A stretch of 64,000 nucleotides of DNA from SZUA-265 sp965651905 (GTDB taxonomy: Bacteria > Myxococcota_A > Polyangia > Polyangiales > Polyangiaceae): the NCBI GenBank assembly GCA_965651905.1, contig CBFGUG010000014.1:56692-120691 (forward strand). Reading direction: 5' to 3'. A model generated the notes under the pieces. That model was given only the letters and a program-made list of their open reading frames with translations, had not been told where the DNA came from and ran no database searches. The translations under genes were made by a program, and so were the position numbers. Below are positions 51,370 through 60,328 of this stretch, piece by piece. Positions within the stretch are counted from its first letter, which is position 1. Every line of letters starts with the position of its first letter.

Positions 51370-53880
51370 CTATCTGATGAGCGCCGCTGGGATCGCGAGA
51401 CTCAGCTCGCTGGGCACGTCAGTGGTGTGAAACACGGCCCCACGACGATCGGCAACGCCCAAACGCAGTAGCTTATCTGGTTCGACCAGGGCGAACGGAG
51501 CCCCGGCTCGCGCCTCATGGTAACCCGCTGGCACGACGTAGATCGCGACGCCCGTGCGGCGCTCGCTACCCGATGGCGCCAGGTCGACGTCTGTCAAACA
51601 TGCCGCTGCGACTCCACCGTCGATGTCCACACGTGCGCAACGTCGTAGCGCGGCGGAATCCGCGTCTGGCTCCGAACTGGAAACTGCGCGAATCAACGCG
51701 GCAGCGCGAGCCCGTACCACAGGTGACGCATCGCGTTCCAGCACACTCAACTCTGATTGCTCCGCGCAGCGTTGCTTGCCGAGCCTCAACGCGACGAGGG
51801 CGTTGGCCCGTGCGTAAGGATGAGGGTGCTCGAGCATCGAACAGAACAACTCGGCCGAAGCCTCCCCCAGTTGCAGGCGGCCCAATGCTCCCAGCGCGTT
51901 CACCTGAACCGCAACGTCGGAGTCTCCAACTGCGTCACGAAGCGCGGGAGCGACGGATGAGTCTCCGACCTGTCCTAAACTCCACGCGGCGTTGGCTCGC
52001 ACGTTGGGCGAAGGGTCGCTCAGCAGCGTCGACAACTCCGCGACCAGGCTAGCCTGGTTCGCGGCGAGATCAGCCCGCCCTGATAACACTTCCGCCACCT
52101 TGCTCCGCCGCGCGGGATCCCGACGCAGTTTCGCCAGCGCGGCATCCGCCGCAGGCCCGGGCACGACGGACAACGCTTCAACCAACGCGTCTGCTGCTGC
52201 GTCACTCGATACGGATATGGCTTTCAGCAAACGCTTCACCCAATGCCCGCCCTGCGCGGCACTGAGTCGGGACAACGGGCCAGCCAACGCCAAAGCCACG
52301 GCCTGGCGGTCTTGCGCAGCGGCAGTGTCGAGCCTCTCGAACAGCGCTGACAACATCTCAGAGTTACCTGCCCGACGGATCGAGTGCGCCGCTTCGAAAC
52401 GAACAGGGGCGTGTGGGTCAGCAAGCGCCAGAAGCAGAACCCCCGCTTCTGCCTCGCGAACTCCACCCGTGCGTCCGAGTGCCCGCAGCGCGGCGAGACG
52501 CAAGCGCACCGCGACAGCCTCGTCAGTCAGCGGCAGTAGCGCGGTGGTTGCTCTGGGGGAACGCGTGCGCCCTAATAGATCGACCAAGGCGATGCGTTCC
52601 TCGAGCTCCGTCGCAGCGCGCAACGCGTTGACGACGGGTTCGACGGCCCGACCATCCGGACCCGACACGTCCAACAAGTTCGCCGCAGCGTGAACGGCGG
52701 CTACCCGGACGCGGGCCTGCGGAGCGCCCAGCTGCTCGAGGGCGTCGGTCAGAGCCCGCGTGTCACCGAGCGCTGCGTACGCCTCGAGCGCGGCCAGCGT
52801 ACCGATCACCCGCCGCCTCCACGCCTGCGTGATAGCGTCGTAGGCTTTCGGGGCGCGCTGCGCGGCGATCGCGAGCGCGCAGCCCTCTGCGCGGAGCGTC
52901 GCAGGCTGCCCTTCCAAGCATTCAATCAGCTGGCTCGCGTCGACGTGCTGCGACGTCCGCAGCAGCTCAGCGGCCGCTGTCGCCAGCTCGACCCGTGGCG
53001 ACTCCAGGGAATCGATCAATAGCGCCGTAGCGCGTGGACTGGGGATTTCGGACAGTGCATCCAGGGCAGCCACTCGGACGTCCAGCTCACGCTCCGTCGC
53101 GAGAACAGAGCGCAACCCGTCGATCGCGCCCTCGTCTGCAGTTCTGCCGAGCGAGGTGACCGCGCCGAGTCGTACGGCAGCGTCCGAGTCGCGCAGCGCT
53201 AGGGTCAGCGCGCTGACGGAGGCAGAACCGCCCAGCGTGCCTAGCGCGACCACGACCGCCCGACGCAGTTTCGCCCGATTGTCCGACAGCTTGCTGATCA
53301 ACGGTACCGCGCTGCGCGGATCACCTAAGCGCTCGAGCGCAGCAACGATACTCATCGCCACGTCAGGATCCGAGTCGTCGAGGCGCGCGAGCAATGCTGG
53401 AGTCGCTTCAGGGTCGGTGGATGCCCCCAGGGCATGTGCCACTGCCCGTCGCACGCGCGCGTCAGGATCGCCGAGTGCCCGGGCCAATCGTGCGATGGAT
53501 TCACCGCGGTCGGGGAACGCCGCGAGCACGCGAGCGGCGGCTAGGCGTACGCTCGCGTCGTTGTCGGCGAACCACGCTCCGACGCGGGTAGCGGCTTGCT
53601 CGTAGTTGGTCTCGATGGCCGCTTGTGCACTGTGTACCCGAACCACTGAGTCAGTGTCGAGCAACGCACTCTCGAGCAATCTGTGGGCGACGCTGGGTGG
53701 CAGCGTGCGCAAGCGCTCGGCTGCCGCTCGTCGCTGCTCCAAATCTGCACTGGCCAGCTGGGTCTCGATCGTCTTGATTTCGCTCGGCCACGGCAACGCC
53801 AGGCCAGAAGACGTGCACAGGACGAGGCCGAGTAGCCCCGCCCACGGGAGCCCACGCAGAAACCTGAACGATCGCATCAT
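51370..53880 (-). CDS. exported HEAT-repeat protein
   Basis: 836 residues from the ATG at 53880; a longer frame to 53991 is unlikely because the start at 53880 gives a signal peptide (GLLGLVLCTSSGLALPWP). The whole mature protein is a chain of roughly 20 HEAT/PBS-lyase-type repeats (VRLAAARVLAAF, VRRAVAHALGA, AVPLISKLSDNRAKLRRAVVVALG and so on), a protein-binding solenoid. The C-terminal 100 residues are beta-like. It is the last gene of the minus-strand operon beginning at 57487. Function unknown; probably a scaffold in the periplasm. Confidence 0.85.
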   Translation of the reverse strand: MMRSFRFLRGLPWAGLLGLVLCTSSGLALPWPSEIKTIETQLASADLEQRRAAAERLRTLPPSVAHRLLESALLDTDSVVRVHSAQAAIETNYEQAATRVGAWFADNDASVRLAAARVLAAFPDRGESIARLARALGDPDARVRRAVAHALGASTDPEATPALLARLDDSDPDVAMSIVAALERLGDPRSAVPLISKLSDNRAKLRRAVVVALGTLGGSASVSALTLALRDSDAAVRLGAVTSLGRTADEGAIDGLRSVLATERELDVRVAALDALSEIPSPRATALLIDSLESPRVELATAAAELLRTSQHVDASQLIECLEGQPATLRAEGCALAIAAQRAPKAYDAITQAWRRRVIGTLAALEAYAALGDTRALTDALEQLGAPQARVRVAAVHAAANLLDVSGPDGRAVEPVVNALRAATELEERIALVDLLGRTRSPRATTALLPLTDEAVAVRLRLAALRALGRTGGVREAEAGVLLLALADPHAPVRFEAAHSIRRAGNSEMLSALFERLDTAAAQDRQAVALALAGPLSRLSAAQGGHWVKRLLKAISVSSDAAADALVEALSVVPGPAADAALAKLRRDPARRSKVAEVLSGRADLAANQASLVAELSTLLSDPSPNVRANAAWSLGQVGDSSVAPALRDAVGDSDVAVQVNALGALGRLQLGEASAELFCSMLEHPHPYARANALVALRLGKQRCAEQSELSVLERDASPVVRARAAALIRAVSSSEPDADSAALRRCARVDIDGGVAAACLTDVDLAPSGSERRTGVAIYVVPAGYHEARAGAPFALVEPDKLLRLGVADRRGAVFHTTDVPSELSLAIPAALIR

Positions 53881-53915
53881 GCCGCAGCCATGGTAGCCGC
53901 TGAGCGCGCAGATGG

Positions 53916-56105
53916 CTACGCGAGCCCCGCACGACGTCGCGCGAGCCAATGGCTCCCAAGCAGCACACACGACGCCAACGCCCAAATCCACGGGGGCAGG
54001 AGCGGCGCGACGTGGCGCTCAGCGGTCACTTCGGTCACCTCGGTCTTCGGCAAATCCGCGACGTCGGCTAGGGCCACGTGCGTGCCGTCGGTGGCATCGG
54101 AGATCTGCGCCAAACGCGCAACGTCCGGGCGTGAGTCGGTCCAGGTGCTGCCTCCTCGCTCACAACCGATGTCGTGGCGAGTCTCAGGAGCCGCGCCAAC
54201 CGCAACCCGTACGGCGTATCCGCCCGCTTCCTGGGGCGGGACTTTGACCCGAATCGTGGCGCTGTGATTGTCCACCACGGTTTGGCGATGGATGCGTTGC
54301 TTTCCAGGGCTGAGCGGCTCCAACGATACTTCCACATCACCCGCCATACCCGGCAGGCGATGCACTTCCAATGAGATGGGTTCGCCAGCGATACACTCAC
54401 CCAGGAGCTCGACACGCGCCGCTTCGTAACGTGGGTCGCGCATCAACCATCCGAGTAACCCGTCCCAGAGGGCGCCGTAGGCTCGCCCCTGCACCGATGC
54501 AGCCAGCTCGCCGAACGCCAGCCGATGCGTGGAATCCAGACCGAGCGCGATGGCACGCCCGTCCCCGGCCTCACCCAACGCGAGCACGGGCATGTTTTGT
54601 TCTCCAACCCGAGCGTCGGGGTGTTCGAGCAACACGATGGACCCGCCCCGCGCCAAGCCGAGCAGGTTCGTTCCCGCCATTTTCGGGAGCTGACCGTTCA
54701 ACAGAGTACGCAGGGAACGCGTGACGGGTGCCGCTCGGCCCGCCTCGGTGTAGGCAGGGACGAACTCCGCGGCGTCGTAGCCCTTACCGCGCCGAGGTTG
54801 CTCGACTGGGAGCACCGCGTCGATGGGTGTGCCTGCGTAGTTACCCCCTGCAAAAGACGATGGCCCACCCACCATGATCAACCCTCCACCCTTCTTGACG
54901 TAGTCGCGAAGACGCACGAGATGCTGAGCTAGTTTGTAGCGGATCGCGTCGATGTCTTGGAGGATCACCGCGTCGAAGCTCGGCAAATGCTCCATGAACA
55001 ACTCGTCCACGGGAAAACGGATCAGTGCTAGGTCTTGTTCGCTGGCGCCGGGGTCGTCAGTTTGTCCGCGCAGAATGAAGAAGGCGACGACGTCCACGCT
55101 CTGGTCGCTCTTCAACCAGCGCCGCAGCGCGCGCACGTCGTAAGTGGGGCGCCCCGCCAAGTGCAACAGGCGCACACGCTCTTTCGCGACGGAAAAGGTG
55201 ATGATGCGCGAGTCGTTCGCTTTGATGGCGTCATCTTCGGGAGACTCGATACTGACTTGAACGACCCGCGAACCCGCTCGCTCGAGAATGATCTCCAGTT
55301 CGATGCTACCCATTCCGCTGCTCGCGTCCACCACGCCAGACGCCAAGGGCAACGCCTCCTCACCGAGCAGTAGCTCCTTGATACTGACTGGGATCCTCGA
55401 ACACTCCAGCCCTCCTGCGCAGCCAACTTCGATGTTGATTGCGAGGGGCTGATGGGCAACGGCAGCTCCCGCCGCTTTTACGGCGCGCAAGCTCGCGTCG
55501 CGTGGATCGGTCTGCACCAGCGAAACAGTGTGGATCGGCACCTGCAGGCTTCCGACTGTTTGTTGCAAACTCTCGCGATCACTCAGTTCGCCAGGGCGGG
55601 TCAGTCGCCCATCGCTCACGACCACGAGTGCCCCTGGTCGTTCACCTGGAGCCCGCGAGAGCGCGCTGATCGCGCTCACCAGATCGCTCTGGGTGGCGTT
55701 CGCAGGCTGTTCGTTCTGAAACGGACGTGGCTCACCGCTGCCGAACCCGAACACCGACAAGCGCGCATCGGCGTAGTGCTTGCGCAGGCGTTCGACCGCC
55801 TTTTCCGCGAGCTCGCGTCGTGGCTTACCCTGCTCGGGTAGCAGCAGGCGACGCGATTCGTCGACCAGCACCACGACTCGCGGCCCGAACGTCGTCGACT
55901 TGGCAACCACCGACACAGGCCGAAACACCGCGCCCAGAAACGCCAGCGTCGCGGCTAGACCCGTGACGAACACCAGTGCAAACCCGCCACCTTCTCGACG
56001 CAGCTCACGCACCAGCAACAACACGGAAGCCACGGCAAGCATCACGGCGATGGCTGCCCACCCACGTTCGATGTCGTCGGTGACTGCGAGGGACTTGATG
56101 TTCAT
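53916..56105 (-). CDS. membrane protein with degenerate VWA domain and GATase-like domain
   Basis: 729 residues from the ATG at 56105, three bases after the upstream stop. Two N-terminal membrane helices, then a von Willebrand A-like domain (VVVLVDESRRLLL; the MIDAS DxSxS is degraded to D82-E-S84-R-R86, and VVVSDGRLT is kept), then beta-sandwich domains and a glutamine-amidotransferase-like fold (FDAVILQDIDAIRYKL, GGGLIMVGGPSSFAGGNYAG), and a C-terminal membrane helix (PPWIWALASCVLLG). Such proteins occur beside MoxR/DUF58/BatA genes. Metal binding is probably lost or altered. 35 bases upstream of the HEAT gene in the same operon. Confidence 0.85.
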   Translation of the reverse strand: MNIKSLAVTDDIERGWAAIAVMLAVASVLLLVRELRREGGGFALVFVTGLAATLAFLGAVFRPVSVVAKSTTFGPRVVVLVDESRRLLLPEQGKPRRELAEKAVERLRKHYADARLSVFGFGSGEPRPFQNEQPANATQSDLVSAISALSRAPGERPGALVVVSDGRLTRPGELSDRESLQQTVGSLQVPIHTVSLVQTDPRDASLRAVKAAGAAVAHQPLAINIEVGCAGGLECSRIPVSIKELLLGEEALPLASGVVDASSGMGSIELEIILERAGSRVVQVSIESPEDDAIKANDSRIITFSVAKERVRLLHLAGRPTYDVRALRRWLKSDQSVDVVAFFILRGQTDDPGASEQDLALIRFPVDELFMEHLPSFDAVILQDIDAIRYKLAQHLVRLRDYVKKGGGLIMVGGPSSFAGGNYAGTPIDAVLPVEQPRRGKGYDAAEFVPAYTEAGRAAPVTRSLRTLLNGQLPKMAGTNLLGLARGGSIVLLEHPDARVGEQNMPVLALGEAGDGRAIALGLDSTHRLAFGELAASVQGRAYGALWDGLLGWLMRDPRYEAARVELLGECIAGEPISLEVHRLPGMAGDVEVSLEPLSPGKQRIHRQTVVDNHSATIRVKVPPQEAGGYAVRVAVGAAPETRHDIGCERGGSTWTDSRPDVARLAQISDATDGTHVALADVADLPKTEVTEVTAERHVAPLLPPWIWALASCVLLGSHWLARRRAGLA

Positions 56106-56108
56106 CAA

Positions 56109-56870
56109 CTACCTCGGCGACTGCTTTCCTCGACGGCGCATCAACTCTTCAGCGTGCACTTGGTCGTCCTTGTAGTTCGAGCAAAGGACGTACATGGCGA
56201 TGTTGACTGCCAAACGGATCGCTCGCTGCCGTGACTCCGCGTCGATGTCCGCTCCCTGCATTGGAAAGCTCCACGACTCTCCACGTCGTGCGAGCGCTCC
56301 GAGCAAGTCGTGACTCGAAAGCAACACTTGCACTTGCTGACCGCGGATCATCGCTTCTAGTTTCGGCGGACCCAGCACACGCCCGATCGGTCGATCGACG
56401 AGGTAGTACGACTTGTAGACGACGTGCTGCTGCGGCAGGTCGACGACGGGAACCTCAGGCAGAACCCTCGCCAGCTCAGCCTTGACACTCTGCCCGAACA
56501 CGCCGCGCTCGGGGTCGGAGTCATCGACGAAAACCACCCCGCCGAGTTCGAAGAACTCACGCAGTGTACGGCGCTCGGTACTGATGAGGGGTCGCACCGC
56601 GTGGCTCCCAGCCCAAACACAGAAGGGTTCGTTGACCAGCGCCGCATCGTCTGCGGCCACCTCGTCGACGATCAGGCGGCCAGGCGCGCTCGTGCGTCGA
56701 ACCAACTCCCAAACCCAGCGACTCAATGCGGCTTTGCGTTCCTCGTCGAGCGGGGGGGAGCCCGATGCCGTCAGTAGTCTTGCGGCAAAAGCTCCCTCTT
56801 GCCCGAACGCGGCGGCCCGCCCCGCACCGAACATCACCGCTGCAAGTCCGAGAAGTGCGCGGCGGTTCAT
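56109..56870 (-). CDS. DUF4159 protein
   Basis: 253 residues from the ATG at 56870, which overlaps the upstream stop codon by four bases (ATGA), deciding the start. Short N-terminal signal-like helix (RRALLGLAAVMFGAGRAAA). The body matches DUF4159: STERRTLREFFELGGVVFVDDSDPERGVFGQSVKAELARVLP and QHVVYKSYYLVDRPIGRV. DUF4159 proteins are usually exported partners of VWA/MoxR complexes. Directly coupled to the lipoprotein upstream and three bases before the VWA-like gene. Confidence 0.85.
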   Translation of the reverse strand: MNRRALLGLAAVMFGAGRAAAFGQEGAFAARLLTASGSPPLDEERKAALSRWVWELVRRTSAPGRLIVDEVAADDAALVNEPFCVWAGSHAVRPLISTERRTLREFFELGGVVFVDDSDPERGVFGQSVKAELARVLPEVPVVDLPQQHVVYKSYYLVDRPIGRVLGPPKLEAMIRGQQVQVLLSSHDLLGALARRGESWSFPMQGADIDAESRQRAIRLAVNIAMYVLCSNYKDDQVHAEELMRRRGKQSPR

Positions 56871-57487
56871 TCGAAGTCCCGAACCTTCCACACCCCACCT
56901 TCACGCTTCAGTTCCACCCAATGGCCGTCGGGCGCGCGAACCATGGCGGAGTCCCCATCGACCCGAATGTCGAGCGCTTCTGGCTGTTCGAGCGCTGTGG
57001 CCAAACCATCCAACTGTTCTTGAAGAGCGGCGCGCGCGTCGGCGCTGAGTACCAGCACCAGCGCCGTGTGGCTACGCCTCGCCAGAGCTCGACGCAGGTC
57101 GCCCAATGCCTCCGCTGGACTGCGCGCGGTGGACGGAAACGCCCCCGCCGAAGTGACGCGGTAGCCATCGCGTTCGAAAGCCAGCGTGGAGCGCTCACCG
57201 TCTGCGTAGCGGACGCTCGCCTCCTGCAGCACGCTCGAATCTTCCGCCGAGAGAGCCTTCAGTCGCTCGACGATTTCGTCGTTGGCGCTCTTCAAAAGTG
57301 CGGCGACTTCCTTTTTGCTGAGTGCCGCGCGCGCATCGCTGTCGAGCGACGCGTAGAAAGCATCGACATCGCGACGCTTCGCCGCGTCATACATGGCCGC
57401 AAGCGCGGACCTCGGCTCGGATGCCTGGGTTCGAGCGCAACCCGCGGCGACCCAACAAGCCGCAAAAATCCCGCACCAGCTTCGCAT
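56867..57487 (-). CDS. putative lipoprotein, first gene of VWA/HEAT operon
   Basis: 206 residues. The ATG at 57487 opens a signal peptide with lipobox VAAGC (Cys17); a TTG at 57499 is possible. The mature protein is helical, with AAMYDAAKRRDVDAFYASLDSDARAALSKKEVAALL at its start, resembling the DUF4878-like or NTF2-like helical lipoproteins. The stop overlaps the next gene by four bases. Role unknown; probably a periplasmic component of the VWA/DUF4159 complex. The operon begins here without an upstream AAA ATPase. Confidence 0.72.
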   Translation of the reverse strand: MRSWCGIFAACWVAAGCARTQASEPRSALAAMYDAAKRRDVDAFYASLDSDARAALSKKEVAALLKSANDEIVERLKALSAEDSSVLQEASVRYADGERSTLAFERDGYRVTSAGAFPSTARSPAEALGDLRRALARRSHTALVLVLSADARAALQEQLDGLATALEQPEALDIRVDGDSAMVRAPDGHWVELKREGGVWKVRDFE

Positions 57488-57539
57488 TAGCCGCTGCAAC
57501 AGCTAGCGAAAGCTCGAGGCTTTGGCTAGCCTCCGCGGC

Positions 57540-58058
57540 ATGTTGCGCAAGCTGTGGGCAGCGGCGCTGGGCCTATCGGCCGTTGGCGTGGCTAGTCTGG
57601 CCTTGGTGCTACCAGGCTGTTCGAGCCGGCCCCCGAAACAACCCAACGCCACCCGCCCACTGGACCAAGTCGAGGCGATCGGTCACATCGCCGCTGCGAT
57701 CCGCGAGGAAGGTGAAACCGCTGCGGGGGCGCGACCGATAGCGCTACCCCGCGCGCAGCAGTTGATGGCGGACGTCACGGTGAGCGGCCGGCGTTTCGCC
57801 ATCGCGTACGTCACCGTCGACGAACGCAGAACATTGGGGAACAACGTTCCGCCCCACGACGTGGGCAGCAACGCGCTGCAGCTGGTGCGCGACGTCAACG
57901 ACCGCGAAACGCGGGTGTTGGTGCTCCACGACCTGAACTACATGACGGACGAGCAAAGCGGCGACGAACGCGAAGTGTCGAGCGTGGTGGTCGAACGTCG
58001 CTTGCAACGCGACGTGCGCGACTTCGTCGCCGAAGCTCGTCGACAGGGCTGGCCTTGA
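57540..58058 (+). CDS. putative lipoprotein
   Basis: 172 residues from the ATG at 57540, giving a signal peptide with lipobox VLPGC (Cys25). The mature part has conserved-looking IAYVTVDERRTLGNNVPPHDVG and RVLVLHDLNYMTDEQSGDEREV segments and a basic C-terminus. I do not recognise it. Its TGA overlaps the next start (TGATG). Divergent from the VWA operon by 52 bases, so promoters share this gap. Confidence 0.7.
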   Translation: MLRKLWAAALGLSAVGVASLALVLPGCSSRPPKQPNATRPLDQVEAIGHIAAAIREEGETAAGARPIALPRAQQLMADVTVSGRRFAIAYVTVDERRTLGNNVPPHDVGSNALQLVRDVNDRETRVLVLHDLNYMTDEQSGDEREVSSVVVERRLQRDVRDFVAEARRQGWP

Positions 58059-58258
58059 TGCACCCGCGACTCTTGATCCTCAGTGGAGCGGCGCTCAGTC
58101 TGCTTGGAATCGCGGCCGCATTGCTCGCCGACCCCGCGCCTGGCGGGCTGGCTGTATTAGTAGGCGTCGGAACCTGCGCCATGGGCCTGCACCGCCTCGG
58201 CCGTTCGGGGAGTGATAGGGCCGTCGCTCCCGACGCCGCTGACGCTCGCGGGCGATGA
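58058..58258 (+). CDS. small membrane protein
   Basis: 66 residues, ATG at 58058 overlapping the previous stop by one base. Two short hydrophobic segments (LLILSGAALSLLGIAAALLA and GLAVLVGVGTCAMGL) and an Arg/Ala-rich C-terminus. Function unknown; probably co-translated with the lipoprotein before it. Confidence 0.6.
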   Translation: MHPRLLILSGAALSLLGIAAALLADPAPGGLAVLVGVGTCAMGLHRLGRSGSDRAVAPDAADARGR

Positions 58259-58281
58259 CAAACGCCGACGGCCACCGTCGT

Positions 58282-59190
58282 TCAGGTTTCGCTGCGGAGC
58301 ACGGCAATCGCCACCTTTTCACCCAACTCGGGCGCTGCTTGAACGCCCAGTCCAAACTGTCGACCCGTTATCTCCAGGGTCGTGGCGAAACTACCTGACG
58401 GCCCGAGCTTCGAAACGGGATCGAGTTTCTCGATGGCCTCCGCGTTGACTTGGGGCGACGGCCGGGTTCCAAACGCTTGGTTTTCGACGACCACGAACAC
58501 GTAGAACAGTGGCTTCTCGTTCTGGTCGATATCGTAAAGGTGGCTCTTCAGCGCGGTCTCCAAGCGATACGCGTACTGCGACCAAGACCAACCCGTGACG
58601 TAAAGACCTTTCACCTCGCCGTCCACCGTGACGGGACTCGCCGCGACCCACTGGCCGTCAGGCTTGCCTTCGACGCCGCGGGCCTCTGGCATCGAGCCTG
58701 TGGCTTCTGCGTACTTGCCCGTGGTGGCGGGCTTCAGCGCTGCGAAACGCTCCAGCAGATTCTTCCCGGCCATCATGTCCTGTTCCAGGTCGTTACGAAT
58801 GATGGTGCCGTCGGACGATGTCAGCGCGAAAAACGTGGACTTCACGATGCGCAGGTCTTGGACCTTCCCTCGCGCACGATTGAGCGCATCGCGCGCTGCG
58901 TTGGGGTCCTTGGCGGGATCCTGACCGTCTTTCCACAACGACTCGAGATGCGTCACGCCCTGGGGCAGTCCCTTGCGAACCTCCTCGACGTCGCGGCTCG
59001 TCACTTCTGCCAAGAAGCTCGCGTGTTCGGTCGCGTGCTTCATGCTGACTTCTGGGTCGGGTTCGCAGCCCAGAAGCGCGAGCAGCACGACGGCGCCCAG
59101 CAGCCAAGGCGACGGCAGGTCGTGACCCGCCATCGCCCGCCGAAATCCCCTTCGCCCGCCTGCCCTGGCCGTCCAGCACGTCAAAGCCAT
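58282..59190 (-). CDS. lipoprotein with cache-like sensor domain
   Basis: 302 residues. The start at 59190 is chosen because AGGAGTG precedes it; starts at 59133 and 59214 are also in frame. A lipobox VLLALLGC (Cys41) follows a fairly long N-region. The mature part resembles a single cache-type sensor (VKSTFFALTSSDGTIIRNDLE, ASPVTVDGEVKGLYVTGWSWSQYAYRLETALKSHL), as used in chemoreceptors and kinases, but here there is no signalling domain. Probably binds a small ligand at the membrane surface; partner unknown. Confidence 0.72.
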   Translation of the reverse strand: MALTCWTARAGGRRGFRRAMAGHDLPSPWLLGAVVLLALLGCEPDPEVSMKHATEHASFLAEVTSRDVEEVRKGLPQGVTHLESLWKDGQDPAKDPNAARDALNRARGKVQDLRIVKSTFFALTSSDGTIIRNDLEQDMMAGKNLLERFAALKPATTGKYAEATGSMPEARGVEGKPDGQWVAASPVTVDGEVKGLYVTGWSWSQYAYRLETALKSHLYDIDQNEKPLFYVFVVVENQAFGTRPSPQVNAEAIEKLDPVSKLGPSGSFATTLEITGRQFGLGVQAAPELGEKVAIAVLRSET

Positions 59191-59418
59191 CGTCACTCCT
59201 GTTTGGTTGGTCATGTAACGCACCCCGAGCGCCCGGAAGTGCCGAGGCAAGCTAGCGATTCTGACCCGGGACGTCCACTTGGGTTGGCGCCCGCACCTCC
59301 AGGCTGCCCGCACCAGGCGCACTGAGCACCCGTTCCCCGCACGTTCCGATCCGCTTCACACCGCATTGTCGTTGGCGGGGTGCGCCCGCTTGCAAAGTGT
59401 TTACTGACACTGTCGCCA

Positions 59419-60261
59419 ATGGTAGACCCATGCCTACCTGTTCAGCAGGTGGAGCATCCTTTGAGCCAGAGTCAACCTGCCGTCGGTGCGGACGAACTAG
59501 CCGAACTCACTTCCGTTACGGAAGTCCAAGTGAGCGCACACGGTGCGCTCCAGGGGTTCATCGACGCACAGCAGTTGAGTGTGGTGTTCCAACCTATCGT
59601 GCACATGCACGACGCTAGCCCGTTTGGCTATGAGGCACTCCTGCGCAGCAGTGACCCGCGTTATCCCAGCCCAGCTGCTGTATTGGATCGCGCCATGGAG
59701 TGCCAGCGCACGGGCGCGCTGGGTCGAGCGATTCGTCAGTTGGCTCTGCGAGCCGCCCCACCCTACCCGTTATTCATCAACATCCACCCAGACGAGCTAC
59801 TCGAGAGCTGGTTGTTGCGGCAGGATGACCCCATTTTCGGGCACAGTAGCGAAGTCTACTTGGAGATCACCGAAACGGTGCCACTGACGGACTTCGGGCG
59901 CGAACACGAGCTGTTCAAAGCCATCCGCAATCACCCTAGCGTGCACCTCGTGGTCGACGACTTGGGAGCGGGCTTCTCCAACCTCAAGCGCATCGCCGAT
60001 CTCGAACCCGAGCTCGTGAAAGTCGACCGAAATCTCGTCACGGGGTTGGCGTGCAGCACCCGTCGTCAGCGCCTGCTCCACGGCATCGTGCGCATGTGTG
60101 AAGATTTGGGCGCGAAAGTCGTCGCCGAAGGCATCGAAACCGTCGACGAGTTCTTGGCGGCTCGCGACGTTGGGGCGCACTTCGGCCAGGGCTTCCTGCT
60201 GGCTCGCCCTGCTGCCCCAGTGCCCGGAATTTTCTGGAGCCCGGACAAGCACGGGCGCTGA
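59419..60261 (+). CDS. EAL-domain c-di-GMP phosphodiesterase
   Basis: 280 residues from the ATG at 59419; an earlier GTG at 59380 is in frame. The EAL domain is complete with the residues needed for catalysis: FGYEALLR, FINIHPDELL, LEITET, VVDDLGAGFSNLKRI, LVKVDRNLV, VVAEGIET and GQGF. It is a stand-alone EAL protein with no GGDEF or sensor domain and a short N-terminus. It should hydrolyse c-di-GMP to pGpG, lowering the level of the second messenger that controls motility and matrix in myxobacteria. A hairpin follows the stop codon. Confidence 0.92.
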   Translation: MVDPCLPVQQVEHPLSQSQPAVGADELAELTSVTEVQVSAHGALQGFIDAQQLSVVFQPIVHMHDASPFGYEALLRSSDPRYPSPAAVLDRAMECQRTGALGRAIRQLALRAAPPYPLFINIHPDELLESWLLRQDDPIFGHSSEVYLEITETVPLTDFGREHELFKAIRNHPSVHLVVDDLGAGFSNLKRIADLEPELVKVDRNLVTGLACSTRRQRLLHGIVRMCEDLGAKVVAEGIETVDEFLAARDVGAHFGQGFLLARPAAPVPGIFWSPDKHGR

Positions 60262-60288
60262 CTTGCGCTAGGCCGTAGACGCATCACG

Positions 60289-60321
60289 GCCCGTCCGAGC
60301 AGACACACTGCTCGAACGGGC
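60289..60321. terminator. hairpin between convergent EAL and peroxiredoxin genes
   Basis: GCCCGTCCGAGCAG (60289-60302) pairs with CTGCTCGAACGGGC (60308-60321) with one mismatch around ACACA. It lies between the two stop codons and could serve both genes. Confidence 0.7.
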
Positions 60322-60328
60322 TGGTCGT

